Positions 24,426 through 35,304 of a DNA stretch of 64,000 nt are shown piece after piece. Origin of the DNA: Neocallimastix lanati (nom. inval.) (taxonomy: Eukaryota > Neocallimastigomycota > Neocallimastigomycetes > Neocallimastigales > Neocallimastigaceae); NCBI GenBank assembly GCA_016946835.1, contig JACVTC010000218.1, positions 25,001-89,000 on the forward strand, written 5' to 3'. The translations under genes and the position numbers were made by a program. How positions within the stretch are numbered: the stretch's first letter is position 1; every line of letters begins with the position of its first letter. The notes beneath the pieces are model-generated. The model made no database searches and had not been told where the DNA came from. It worked only from the letters and a program-made list of their open reading frames with translations.

Positions 24426-25182
24426 AAATTACGAATGTAATTTAATCAGTAATACTACTAGATTAATATGGTATTTTGAATATTAATATATATGAATATA
24501 ATATAAAATATTTAATAGAAATAAAATTATGTATATTTAGTGCATTATACTATAATATTATTAGTTTAGAAAATATATATATATTATATTATAGTTAACA
24601 TATATAAAAATCATTATATATATCTGTAATAAAATATTCATATTTGTTTTTCAAATGAAAATTATAAAATAAATAAGATATAATTCTTAATTAATTATTT
24701 ATTATATTTAATTTTTTAATCTAAATATAATTCATAATATATTTATTTATAATATATATACATATGAATTTCTTTAAAATAAATAAGTAATTAAATAAAT
24801 AAATGAAAATAAAATAAATGTAAATAAAGAAAATAAATGAAAATAAATAAATGAAAATAAATAAATGAAAATAAATAAAATTTTTAAAAAAAAAAATTAA
24901 ATAAATTAATCATAAAAATAATTTTAAAATTAAATAATATAAAAAAAAAACTGTATTGTTAATACAATTATTTAAATTAAACAAAAAAAATGACTCATAC
25001 TATGTCTTTTCACTCTTTATATTATAGTGATAAGTTCCAAAGGAATTAGAAACTTTAAACGTAGCAATTTTATTCATTGTCATATGAAAATTAAGGGGCG
25101 TTTCGGATTTTAACCGAAGACCTATTGATCTGCAGTCAATTGCTCTACCGCTGAGCTAACACCCCCATTTTCACAATTTTGA
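24426..25182. repeat. tRNA-Cys unit, copy C
   Basis: Third copy of the unit, most similar to copy B at its left end. The sequence just left of it (24390-24425) is the 5'-flank block of a tRNA-Cys unit, which implies the units were once arranged in tandem and were later separated by insertions. Confidence 0.75.
25094..25165 (-). tRNA. tRNA-Cys (GCA), copy C, degenerate
   Basis: The cloverleaf and GCA anticodon are kept. C56 in the T loop is A, removing the conserved G19-C56 tertiary pair and changing the B box, while G64 to A turns a G-U pair into A-U. It is probably a pseudogene or weakly expressed. An LTR-like element begins 17 bp upstream of the mature 5' end. Confidence 0.75.
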
Positions 25183-26387
25183 TGTAAGAATCTATAATTA
25201 TTTTTAACAAAATAATTATATTTTCTTAGTTAGGTTATAATTAATATAACTTTTATTTAACTCATATTTCATTTATACACTTAATTATAATTAATAATTT
25301 ATTTAATTATATATTAAAATTTTATTTAGCTTAATATTAAAAATTTATTTAATTAAATAATTTTTATACATTTAAAATAATATTAAATTTATTTAATTAT
25401 TCACTTAATTATTAAATTTATTAGTTTTAGTTTTCTCTCACTTATTAAATCATAAACTAAAACACTATTCTGTATTTTATCATGTATTCTGTATTCTATC
25501 ATGTATTCTGTAATTGTAATTACTAATAATACAAAAGATCTAGAACAAAGAATGGAAAACCTAGAAAATAAACTTAACGAACGAATGACTAAACTTAGTG
25601 TTAGATTCAAGAATTATCGATCCTATCAAAAGAAATCGGATAAATCCAAAGAAATTATCCAACAAATAAATTCATTTAAAAATAAGTTAAACCATTTTGA
25701 ATTATTAATTACACAAAATAACAGAACTCAAAATGTTAAGATAAATAATCAAACAGAAACAATTAGAATATTACAAAATGAATTAGAAGCCATCCGAAGA
25801 GGCTTAGAAGATTTACCTTCTTATAACGAATCACAACGCGTAGAAAGAGATAGAAGTAATGCCACCGGAAGAGACCGGAACCCTTTTGATTATATTATTA
25901 ATCTAGATGATTAAAACTTTAAAATTTTATTACCTAAAAAGAATAATTAATAAAGAAATTTCTAATCTTAACAAAATACTTTCCAGGAAAAGATTAGTAG
26001 AAAAACCTGGAAAGATTTCAACCAATAATCTATACTTATTGGTTATCGTATTATTAAGTAAAACCATTTTTATGGAAAAACCTTAATAACCGATGTTCTA
26101 AATTACGTAAGTTAAACGGTTAAATTAATTCACACTTTAACAATTTAACCGAATTAATTTACGAATAAAATAAAATTAAGAAAAATACAGAATTAAATAC
26201 AGAAAATATAGAAATACATAGAAAATAAATACAAAATAAATTTAGTAAAATTTGATACATAATTTAATAAAATTTGCTACATTATTAATAATTAATAATT
26301 TATAAAATTAAGTAAACTTAATAATTATTTTATAATTATTAAGGATTAAGAAATATAGACTTATAACAATAAGTCTAATTTCTTACA
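25183..26387. mobile_element. 1.2-kb element with LTR-like inverted ends and one ORF
   Basis: It starts TGTAAGAATC and ends TTCTTACA, flanked on both sides by the perfect 6-bp repeat TTTTGA (25177-25182 and 26388-26393). The left ~320 bases match the beginning of the LTR at 29995. The right ~440 bases match the same LTR family in opposite orientation (words such as GGAAAAGATTAG and AGAAAAACCTGG). Between them lies an uninterrupted 138-codon ORF. It could be a composite of two LTRs in inverted orientation or a small non-autonomous element. It sits 17 bp upstream of tRNA-Cys copy C. Confidence 0.6.
25501..25914 (+). CDS. Predicted coiled-coil protein within the 1.2-kb element
   Basis: The predicted protein has 137 residues. 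Residues about 9-30 (LEQRMENLENKLNERM) and 50-105 show heptad-like spacing of Leu/Ile with many Lys, Glu and Gln, typical of a coiled coil. The tail is polar with a GRDRNPFDYI segment. There is no signal peptide, membrane segment or zinc motif. It resembles the N-terminal coiled-coil part of some retroelement Gag proteins in style only, and I do not recognise a family. Base composition is less AT-biased than the surroundings, which supports past coding. The start is uncertain because the frame stays open close to the left repeat. Confidence 0.45.
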   Translation: MYSVIVITNNTKDLEQRMENLENKLNERMTKLSVRFKNYRSYQKKSDKSKEIIQQINSFKNKLNHFELLITQNNRTQNVKINNQTETIRILQNELEAIRRGLEDLPSYNESQRVERDRSNATGRDRNPFDYIINLDD

Positions 26388-27216
26388 TTTTGATACAGAT
26401 TGGAATTCTTAAGCATAAAACTATTAGAAAGCTTGAATAATATCTAACCTATTCAACAACAAATTAATAAATTAAAATTTGAAATTAAAATCATAATAAA
26501 AAAATTTATTTTAATTAAATTCTAAAACTCGAAATTATACTTTAATTCTGTTTTAATTTTTAAAATAATAAAATACTAATGTTAAAATACTAATATTAAT
26601 TAATTTCTCTTTTTAATTAAAATTAAATAGTTTGTAAACAATTTTCTCTTTTTTTTATTATTTTGAATTATTTGTTTATAATAATTCTTGTATTAATTGT
26701 TTATTTGTTTATTTTATTGTTTAATTTTTTAAATATAATTATTCTTAATTGTTTTATTATTAAAAATTGTAAATACTTTAAATTATTGTAAAAATATAAA
26801 TACTTGTAAATATTTTATAAAATTAATTTCTCGTTGTTATTAGAAATGTAATAAAAAAAAATAATAACCAAATGTTAAATTAATAAATAATAATAAAAAT
26901 TAATAAATAATAATAAAAATTAATAAATAATAATAAAAATTAATAAATAATAATAAAAATTAATAAATAATAATAAAAATTAGTAAATAATAATAAAAAT
27001 TAATTCTAAACACAAAAGAAATGTATAATTTTGAAAAATTAATAACAATTCAGTGTTAAGCTAGAATAATAATAACTTAATTATTAATAATAATAAAACA
27101 AATTCATTTATATTAAATTTTATATTAAATCAAACTTGATACATCTATTATCACTTTTGAAGTAATAACTTCAAATTAAGATAATAGAATCGTTTGACAT
27201 TTTTTGATACGGGGTG
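26388..27216. other. LTR-like AT-rich DNA
   Basis: Begins TTTTGATACAG, an opening reminiscent of the TGATAC ends seen at 27217 and 33046. Contains words shared with the Ty3 LTR (AAATATAAATACTTGTAAAT near 26790) and a ~20-bp tandem repeat (TTAATAAATAATAATAAAAA), about six units, at 26876-27003. No gene. Confidence 0.5.
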
Positions 27217-28471
27217 TCACTAAATACCTTGTATTTCCTATTAAATACTCTTAATAATAATAAAATGAAAACTATTATTAAATCTTATTATTAAAATCTT
27301 TTATTAATATCAAATCTAATAGAAATTATTATTAAATATTCTTATAAATTTCTTTTATTAATATTAAATATAGTAAAAATTATTATTATATATTCTTTTA
27401 TTAATATCAAATTTAATAAAAATTATTATTAAATATTCTTATGAATTACTTTTATTAATATTAAATATAATAAAAATTATTATTAAATATTCTTATTAAA
27501 TATTCTTTTATTAATATCAAATCTAATAAAAATTATTATTAAATATTCTTATTAAATTCATTTATTAATATCAAATATAATAAAAATTATTATTAAATAT
27601 TCTTATAAATTCCTTTATTAATATTAAATATAATAAAAATTATTATTAAATATTTTTATTAAAATCTTTTATTAATATCAAATCTAATAAAAATAATTAT
27701 TAAATATTTTATTAATATTAAATATAATAAAAATTATTATTAACTATTCCTATTAATTTCTTTTATTAATATTAAATATAATAAAAATTATTATTAAATA
27801 TTCTTATTAAAAATTATATAATATTTAAATCATTACTAATTCTTATTTTTATATTAAGAATAATAAAAACCTATTTCAATAAATATTTGATATAAAATGC
27901 AGAATTATAAGTTTCTGTATAATATTTTCTAAACCTTTGAAATAAACTAAAAATAAATCAAAAATCAAAAATAAATTAAATCTTTATTAAAATAAAAATG
28001 AACTAAAATACAGAAGAATTCCAATAATAAAAATGATCTAAAATACAGAAAATATCAATTCTGTATAATTCTCTCTCTGAAAACAATATCAAGAAGAAGC
28101 TACCGCCCGGAATGCCCTTCGTGATACAATCTTTAAATTAATTTTTATATTTTAATTTAATAAATGTTATTTTTTTTTTTTTAAAAAAAATAATTTAAAA
28201 TAATAGTTAAAAATTAAAATAAAATAGTTATAATAGTTTTTTTTTTTTATAAAGAATATATTAATGATAAATAAAATGTATTAAAATAAAAGTATAAAAA
28301 GAAGAATAAATTTCTTTCTTTTTAATACTAGGAACAAATAATTTTAATTTTAATTTTAAATAAAAATTATTTTAAAAATTAACTTTTTTTTGTTTCCAAA
28401 TTCATTTTTGTATGTTAATATTTATTTTTTTTGTTTTGAATATCTTAGTGTTTCAACCCCAGCCCGTATCA
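27217..28471. mobile_element. Dispersed repeat R3, copy 1 (TGATACGGG...CCCGTATCA)
   Basis: Its ends are inverted copies of TGATACGGG. The interior carries a degenerate 54-56 bp minisatellite (27240-27810) and a conserved 3' part with GCCCTTCGTGATACAA near 28105. The 3' 1.2 kb is clearly homologous to 51244-52434. Non-coding. Possibly a long LTR or a non-autonomous element. Confidence 0.6.
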
Positions 28472-28472
28472 T

Positions 28473-29007
28473 TGTAAAAGGTAAGTTTATTATTAACTTC
28501 AATAACGAACAATAATAAAATTTAAAGGCTAAGATAACTTAACACCTCTTTATTCGAGTTGTTAATAATAAACACTAAAATTAACTATATTTATAATTAT
28601 CTATTTTATCACACTAGAATATAGCGCAGCACTTTATAACTCTATCTATTATTAGTTACTGGGCTTACACTGAGTAATTTATATTTATTTAATAATTATA
28701 TTTTATTTATTAAAATTAATATTTATATTAACAATTTACATTAATAGTAACCCTAGTGCGTTACAGTTACAAGTTCAATTATCATTTATACATGTTAATA
28801 ATTTTATGATTGGTAAATAATTTAATTTAACTTAGTTTACTAATCACTAAATAAAAAATATTTAACTAAGTATTTAACTATATAATTAACTATAAAATAA
28901 TAAAATTTAATGTACGAAATAAATAAAAGATTTTATTTGATTAGCCGAAATTGATAACTGTTCAGAGATACGTTACGTAACCAGATAGTTACCATGTATC
29001 TATTACA
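28473..29007 (+). mobile_element. Solo LTR, family B, plus orientation
   Basis: Runs from TGTAAAAGGTAAG to TATTACA, 535 bp, with TGTAA/TTACA inverted ends. An inverted copy lies at 32313-32870, sharing ATATAGCGCAGCACTTTATA and GGCTTACAC. The flanks ATCAT and ATAAT could be a target duplication with one mismatch. Confidence 0.7.
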
Positions 29008-29994
29008 ATAATTTGTGATAAAGAATGCCCAAATAATGTTCTTTTTGTTATTCATCTTAAATGATTCATTTAACCCTTAAACAAATTATTTGATTCTTTA
29101 TTCTTTTGGAACTTTCTATATTCTAATAAACTAATCTATATTCCTAATTAGTACAAATTAAATTATACTATTTAAAAGTAAATTTAATATTAATTCCTTA
29201 TCTATGCTACCTTTTTTATTCTTATCAATATTTTATTATTATTAAAATCCTTATCAATATTATATAGTTATTTTATCAATTTTTTTTTATAGTTTATCAA
29301 AATCTTATCAATATTTCTTTTATTAGCATTAAACTTATTAATATTAATTATTTCTTTGGAAAATTCCAAATTTAAAAATTGTATTAATGATTACTAATAA
29401 AAATTAAACATAAAAGAAAATATTTATATTATTATTATATGTTTTATAATAAATATTATATTATAAATTTGATGAAATTATTATAAATTTTATATTAACA
29501 ATTTAAATAATATTATTTTTCTAAACTTAGTAAAATTAAATTTTAAGATTAAATAAATATTACTGAACCACAGAATTAACTTCTGTAAAATAAAAAAAAT
29601 GTCTTTTAAAATATATAATTAAGTAGATTAGTAATAAATAATTAGTAATAGATTAATATATAAGTATTAGTTATTATAAATTAAATAATAATTATATTAA
29701 TAATAAAAAAAATAATATAAAATATTTAACAATAATTAATTTTTATTTTACAAAGAAATAGTTTTACCATTTCTATTATTTTAAGAAAAAGTATAAATAA
29801 CAGTAAAAAAAATAGTAATTTTTATAGGTAATAATTTTTAACATTGTAAATTTAAAATAAAAATTTAATAAAAGATTTATAAAATAAAAATTTATAAAAT
29901 TATATTGTTTATTATTTTTCTTGTTCATTTATTTTTATTGTTTATATTAATACTTATTTTTATTTTACCCTCTCTCCGAACCTTAACATTTGTG
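29008..29994. other. AT-rich spacer between LTRs B and A
   Basis: No coding potential. The last ~170 bases (29820-29990) share words with the Ty3 LTR family and end CTCTCTCCGAACCTTAACA, the same kind of ending as at 13375. Confidence 0.5.
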
Positions 29995-30833
29995 TGTAAG
30001 AATCTATAATTATTTGCTAACAAATAATTATATTTTCTTAGTTAAGTTATTATAACTATAACTTTATTTAATTACATATAATATTTATTCATTAAATTTA
30101 TTTAATTTAATGTTAAATATTCATTAATTTAACAAATTTTATTTAATTAATTTTAAATAATATATTTAGAATATATTAATTCTCTACTGTAACTAATGTA
30201 TTCTGTATTGTATTCACTATTGTATTCTGTATTTTATAATGTATTCTGTATTTTATTAACTATTTAATTTTATATTTTTTATATAAGGATAAATTATATG
30301 ATCGAAATATCTTTTATTATTTTATTCTTTTATTTTCGATCATTAGATTAGATTGGAAAATTGGTTAATTAAGATTTTTCCCAATTACTTTTTAGAAGTA
30401 ATCGGTTTTACTTAATTAATGCGATGATCGATATGGATAGAATATCGATCGAAAACTTATCTAGGTTTTTCTATCTAATCTTTTCCTAGATAAGAGATTT
30501 GTTAAGATTAGAAAACCCTTTCTTATTTAACCTTATTTTCATAAAAAAAAATAAATAAGGCTCTTGAGTTCTCTTTGAGAAATCAAGAGTTATTATTATA
30601 AGAAAAATATAATAATAAAGAACTCAATAAAATAATTACTAAACTTAATAAAATTTAAAAATCTTTTTTTAGAAAAAAAAAAAATTATATATATATATAT
30701 CTTTTATAATAACGTGTTCTCCTTAACTCTTATAATAAACTCGCTTCAGGTAAATTTCTCAATTTATTAATATTATTATTAATAAATTGAAGATAACAAT
30801 TTTGTTATAAGAAATCATAATAAAATTGTTACA
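29995..30833 (+). mobile_element. Solo LTR, family A, plus orientation
   Basis: 839 bp from TGTAAGAATC to AATTGTTACA, flanked by the perfect 5-bp repeat TTGTG (29990-29994 and 30834-30838). A strong stem-loop lies directly after the start (TATAATTATTTG / CAAATAATTATA). GATCGAAAATAAAAG-type inverted words near 30300-30345 form further hairpins. The joined flanks would read TTTGTGATACGG, so the target was another TGATAC-type repeat. Confidence 0.85.
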
Positions 30834-30838
30834 TTGTG

Positions 30839-31614
30839 ATACGGCCATAAATACCATAATTTAGTGAAATTTAGGTTAGAAATTATTTGATGAAATCTTA
30901 TTAGTTAATAATAATTTAGTAATAATATATATAGTTAGTAAATAATAATAGTTTAAAGAATGGTTCTTTTATTAATATTAATTTAGTTTTATTAATAATT
31001 TAACCTATAAACATGTTTATTAGTATAGTTTAGTGTAGTTTTATATTTAGTTTACATTAATAACATAAGAGATTTTATTAATTAATTATATTTTATTGAA
31101 TGATTTAATTAAGTTTTAACTAGTTAACAAATATTTATATTGATGATATATTTTTATTGATGAATGATAATAAATAAATAAAATAAATAAACTAAATATT
31201 AAATTGTGAATATTATTATTGTGTGTATTATTCAATTAAATATAAGAATATATTATTTTGTCAATTATTCCCTACTGTTATCGTTCATATAAAATAAAAT
31301 AAATATTGATATTGATGTTTTATAAATATCATGTATCATTTGTATGTAATAATTTAATTATAAAATGCAATTAAATTATTAATCATTAATATTAGCTCTA
31401 ACTGTTAATATTAAAGATTAGAAAAGAATCATACTTACCTATGATTCAAATCTAATTGCTTGGAGTTTATTATAGCAAATATAATAAACGAAACACTAAA
31501 TTTCAAAAGAAAGTCGGATTATATTTTGAGAAATTCTTTTATTAAACAATTTATTTTTTAATATAAAAATAATTAAAAATATTTATTATTATTGTTATTA
31601 TTATTTATTATATT
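30839..31614. other. AT-rich centre of the nested inverted duplication
   Basis: Begins ATACGGCCATAAATACC, similar to the start of R3 (GATACGGGGTGTCACTAAATACC at 27218). It contains no reading frame or tandem repeat of note. Confidence 0.45.
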
Positions 31615-32311
31615 TGTTATAATAACTCTTGATTTCTCAAAGAGAACTCAAGAGCCTTATTTATACTTTTTGAAAAAATAAGGATAATTAAAAAAGTGTT
31701 ATCTAATCTTAACAAATCTCTTATCTAGGAAAAGATTAGATAGAAAAACCTAGATAAGCTTTTGATCGATATTCTATCCATATCGATCATCGTATCAATT
31801 AGGTAAAACCAATTACTTTTAAGAAGTGATTGGGAAAAACCCTAATTAACCGATTCGCTAATCTAATCTAATTGATCGAAAATAAAAGAATAAAATAATA
31901 AAAGATATTTCGATCATATAAATATGAATTTACATTTAAGGAAAACAATATATATATAATATTAAATTATGTATTAAACAAAATATAAGATACATTATAA
32001 AATACAGAATACATTATACAATATAGAGTAACGCTTTAGTTACATAGTTTAATTTAACTAAATTACTAAACTAATAAATTTAATATCTAAATGACTGATT
32101 AAATAAATTATTATTATTATTTAAATGTATAAAAACTATTTATCTAAATAATTTTCTAATACTAAATTAAATAAATATTTAAAATAATAGTAAATAAATT
32201 ATTAATTATAATTAAGTGTACGAAAGTAATATGATTTAAATAAAGTTATATTATTATAACTTAACTAAGAAAATATAATTATTTTTAACAAAATAATTAT
32301 AGATTCTTACA
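31615..32311 (-). mobile_element. LTR family A, minus orientation, partial
   Basis: Inverse of 29995-30610 over nearly 700 bases, including CTCTTGATTTCTCAAAGAG, ATTCTATCCATATCGATC and the end hairpin (TATAATTATTTT / AAAATAATTATA). Similarity stops near 31615, so the inner part is missing or replaced. Confidence 0.75.
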
Positions 32312-32312
32312 T

Positions 32313-32870
32313 TGTAACAGATACATGGTAACTTCAAGCCTATCTAATGATAGTTCTTTGGTTACGTAATGTATCTCTAAACAGTTAGCAATTTCGGCTA
32401 ATCAAATAAAATCTTTTCTTAATTTTCGTACAATAAATTTTATTATTTTATAATTAATTATATAGTTAAATATTTAGTTAAATATATTTTATTTAGTGAT
32501 TAGTAAACTAAGTTAAATTAAATTATTTACCAATCATAAAATTATTAACATGTATAAATAATAATTGAAGTTGTAACTGTAACGCACTAGCGTTACTATT
32601 AACGTAAATTGTTATTATAAATATTAATATTAATAAATAAAATATAATTATTAAACAAATATATTTATCCTGTGTAAGCCCAGTAACTAATAACAGATAG
32701 AGTTATAAAGTGCTGCGCTATATTCTAATGTAATAGAAATAAATAATTATAATTATAATTAATTTTAGTGTTTATTATTAACAACTCGAATAGAGAGGTG
32801 TTAAGTTATCTTAGCCTTTAAATTTAATTATTGTTCGTTATTTTAGTTAATAATAAACTTACCTTTTACA
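32313..32870 (-). mobile_element. LTR family B, minus orientation
   Basis: Inverse of 28473-29007, from TGTAACAGATACATGG to CCTTTTACA on the plus strand. A single base separates it from the start of the minus-strand family A copy. It carries ~20 bp (CTATCTAATGATAGTTC-like, near 32340) not present in the plus copy. Confidence 0.75.
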
Positions 32871-33195
32871 ATAGTAACGCTTTATAACTAAATAACAGAT
32901 AATAATTAAATAAAATTTAAACGCTAAGTAACAATTTAATTGATAGAATAGTTTAGTTTTTATAAAATAAAATAATACTTTAATATTAAATCATAGTTTG
33001 TTTATTTTCTTTGTTTACTTTTTAATTGTTTAACTTAGAAAATTTTTGATACAAAATTCACGCCACAATACGTAGCGGGAAAAGCCACGGAAATTTTAGT
33101 TAAAAAAAATTTCGGCTTTAAAATAAAATTTTGATCAAAAATTTAAAAATTTAAATTTATAAAATTTTCGAATATCTGAAATTTAATTTATTAAT

Positions 33196-34438
33196 TGTTA
33201 AAGGTTATGAATTTATGGTTTATAATTATGTCAATTTTATTAATATATTTTATGATAAAGAGTTACAAATATTAAATTATATTAATTTACATGCTTTTAT
33301 ATTAACATATTGTGGCTTATACATTACATTACATACATTACATTTTATTACATTTAAACTCATATTTCACATATTCTAACATTCCCCCCTAAACCAAGTT
33401 ATTCTACTAAATGAATAATTTTGGTTTATAGGTGAATATGTAAATAATACTTTGTGAAATTTATATCATTATTCTAAATTTTAATTAACTATTAAATTTC
33501 TATTTCATATTATATCATTAATTGAATTTTATATATATACTTTATGTATATTATTTGCTAATTTTATCTTAGATATTTATATTATTACCCATTGTACGTT
33601 TTTGTGGTTAAAACGCCTAAAACCTTTATAATTTGGGTATTTTTAATATTAAAAATTATTTAAATATGGATTGGACACCTATCTGGGTTTACACCATCCT
33701 ATTATATTACATTAAGGCAACCTCGTTGGGATTCACGCCAAATTAATAATGACAACACATGGTTTACCTCTTTGGTTTTACGTACTCTTGACAACTCATG
33801 GATTAACTCTTTGGTTTTTACGTCATTTTATTTATTTTAATTAGTTAAAAATTTTATTTTCTTTAATAAAATAGTTTGTAATATTCAAAAATAATTTATA
33901 ATAATCAATTAATGCTTATGATAATTTCATTTATTAAGAGTCTCAAAATAATATGTTCATTTAATATATTTCACGTTTCCTTTTTTTTCTTTAAGCGTGT
34001 TAACTTCATGTAGGGGAATTTCTTGTATTAAGTTATTAGATATTTACGCGTTTTCAGAATTTTTTGAAATTTAGTGATCTAAATTTCAATCTTGATCAAT
34101 TTTGATTTAAATTCCAAAAATTGACATAATGGCAACCTTTATCATAGTATTCTTCTTTTAACTTCTTTATGTCCTTCTTGACATAATATTGTTTCCGGCA
34201 ATAAGATTCTTTTGCTAAGAATCTTTTTAAGAGTCAGATGAGACTCTTAATCTGTTAAAGGTTATGAATTTATGGTTTATAATTATGTCAATTTTATTAA
34301 TATATTTTATGATAAAGAGTTACAAATATTAAATTATATTAATTTACATGCTTTTATATTAACATATTGTGACTTATACATTACATTACATACATTACAT
34401 TTTATTACATTTAAACTCATATTTCACATATTCTAACA
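33196..34438 (-). mobile_element. TRIM-like miniature LTR retroelement
   Basis: Two direct repeats of 186 bp (33196-33381 and 34253-34438), near-identical, with ends TGTTA/TAACA and flanked by the perfect 5-bp duplication TTAAT (33191-33195 and 34439-34443). Reading the minus strand, the purine tract TTTAGGGGGGAA lies directly before the second LTR. GATTAAGAGTCTCAT lies directly after the first, where a primer-binding site belongs. The ~870-bp interior has no meaningful ORF. Size, short LTRs and lack of coding match TRIM elements. Looks whole for its class and young. Confidence 0.88.
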
Positions 34439-34443
34439 TTAAT

Positions 34444-35300
34444 AATTTAATTATAAATCATTATTTAAATTAAAAATTTAAAATTTTTGGGAGTACCGAT
34501 TTTTAATTAATACTTTACCAAATAAAATTTGCTTTTGCTTGATAGGTGTCAAAAATAGAGAAAAATTAATTTTATTTTTTTTTAAAATTTCTTATTTACT
34601 TATTTATTAGCAATAAATTTAGGGAATTAAAAAAATTAATTTTATTTATTCTTTATTAAAATAAATTATTATTATCGATAAATAAATCTAACTGCGATTT
34701 TAAAAATCGGGAAAAATAAAAATAATTATAAGTATTTTTTTCGTTTTCTTCTTTTTATACTAACTATTAAACAAAATTTGGAAGTTATTAAAATTACGAT
34801 TAAATTAAAATCTTATTATATATAGCAGATTATTATTTTCAATTCTGCTAAATGATTTTTTAATTTATTTATTCGAATATTCATTAACTAAACTAAATTT
34901 TATTTAAATAACTGCTATTAATTCACTTATATAATTAAATATTAAGTTAAATATAATGATTAATTCTTATTAAATTTTATTAATTTAACCACAGTACAAG
35001 AATCATGAGTTCTTGACAATAGGGGGTTATTTTTTATACAAATTTATATTTGTAGTGACTCGGGAAGCGAAAGAAAAGTTTTTAAAATAATAATTTATTT
35101 AAATTATTAATTTTCATACATTTAATTTTTCAAAAAAAATTATTTTTTTATTTTTATTTCTTTTATTATTTTTATTAACTATACTTAAAAATTAAGTGAA
35201 TGAATATATATCAACTAAATAAATATAAGTAAGTGAACGGATTTATAATCTTTTAGATAAATAATAAGTGAGTGAATATATCCATAATTACTAGATAAAT
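34444..35300. other. Possible LTR and leader of the following Ty3 element
   Basis: AT-rich, non-coding, continuing the sequence interrupted by the TRIM at 33195. A TGATACAAAATTCACGCC-type start near 33048 is a candidate LTR beginning, which would mean the TRIM is inserted in that LTR. No second LTR copy was found downstream, so this stays a guess. Confidence 0.35.
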
Positions 35301-35304
35301 TATT

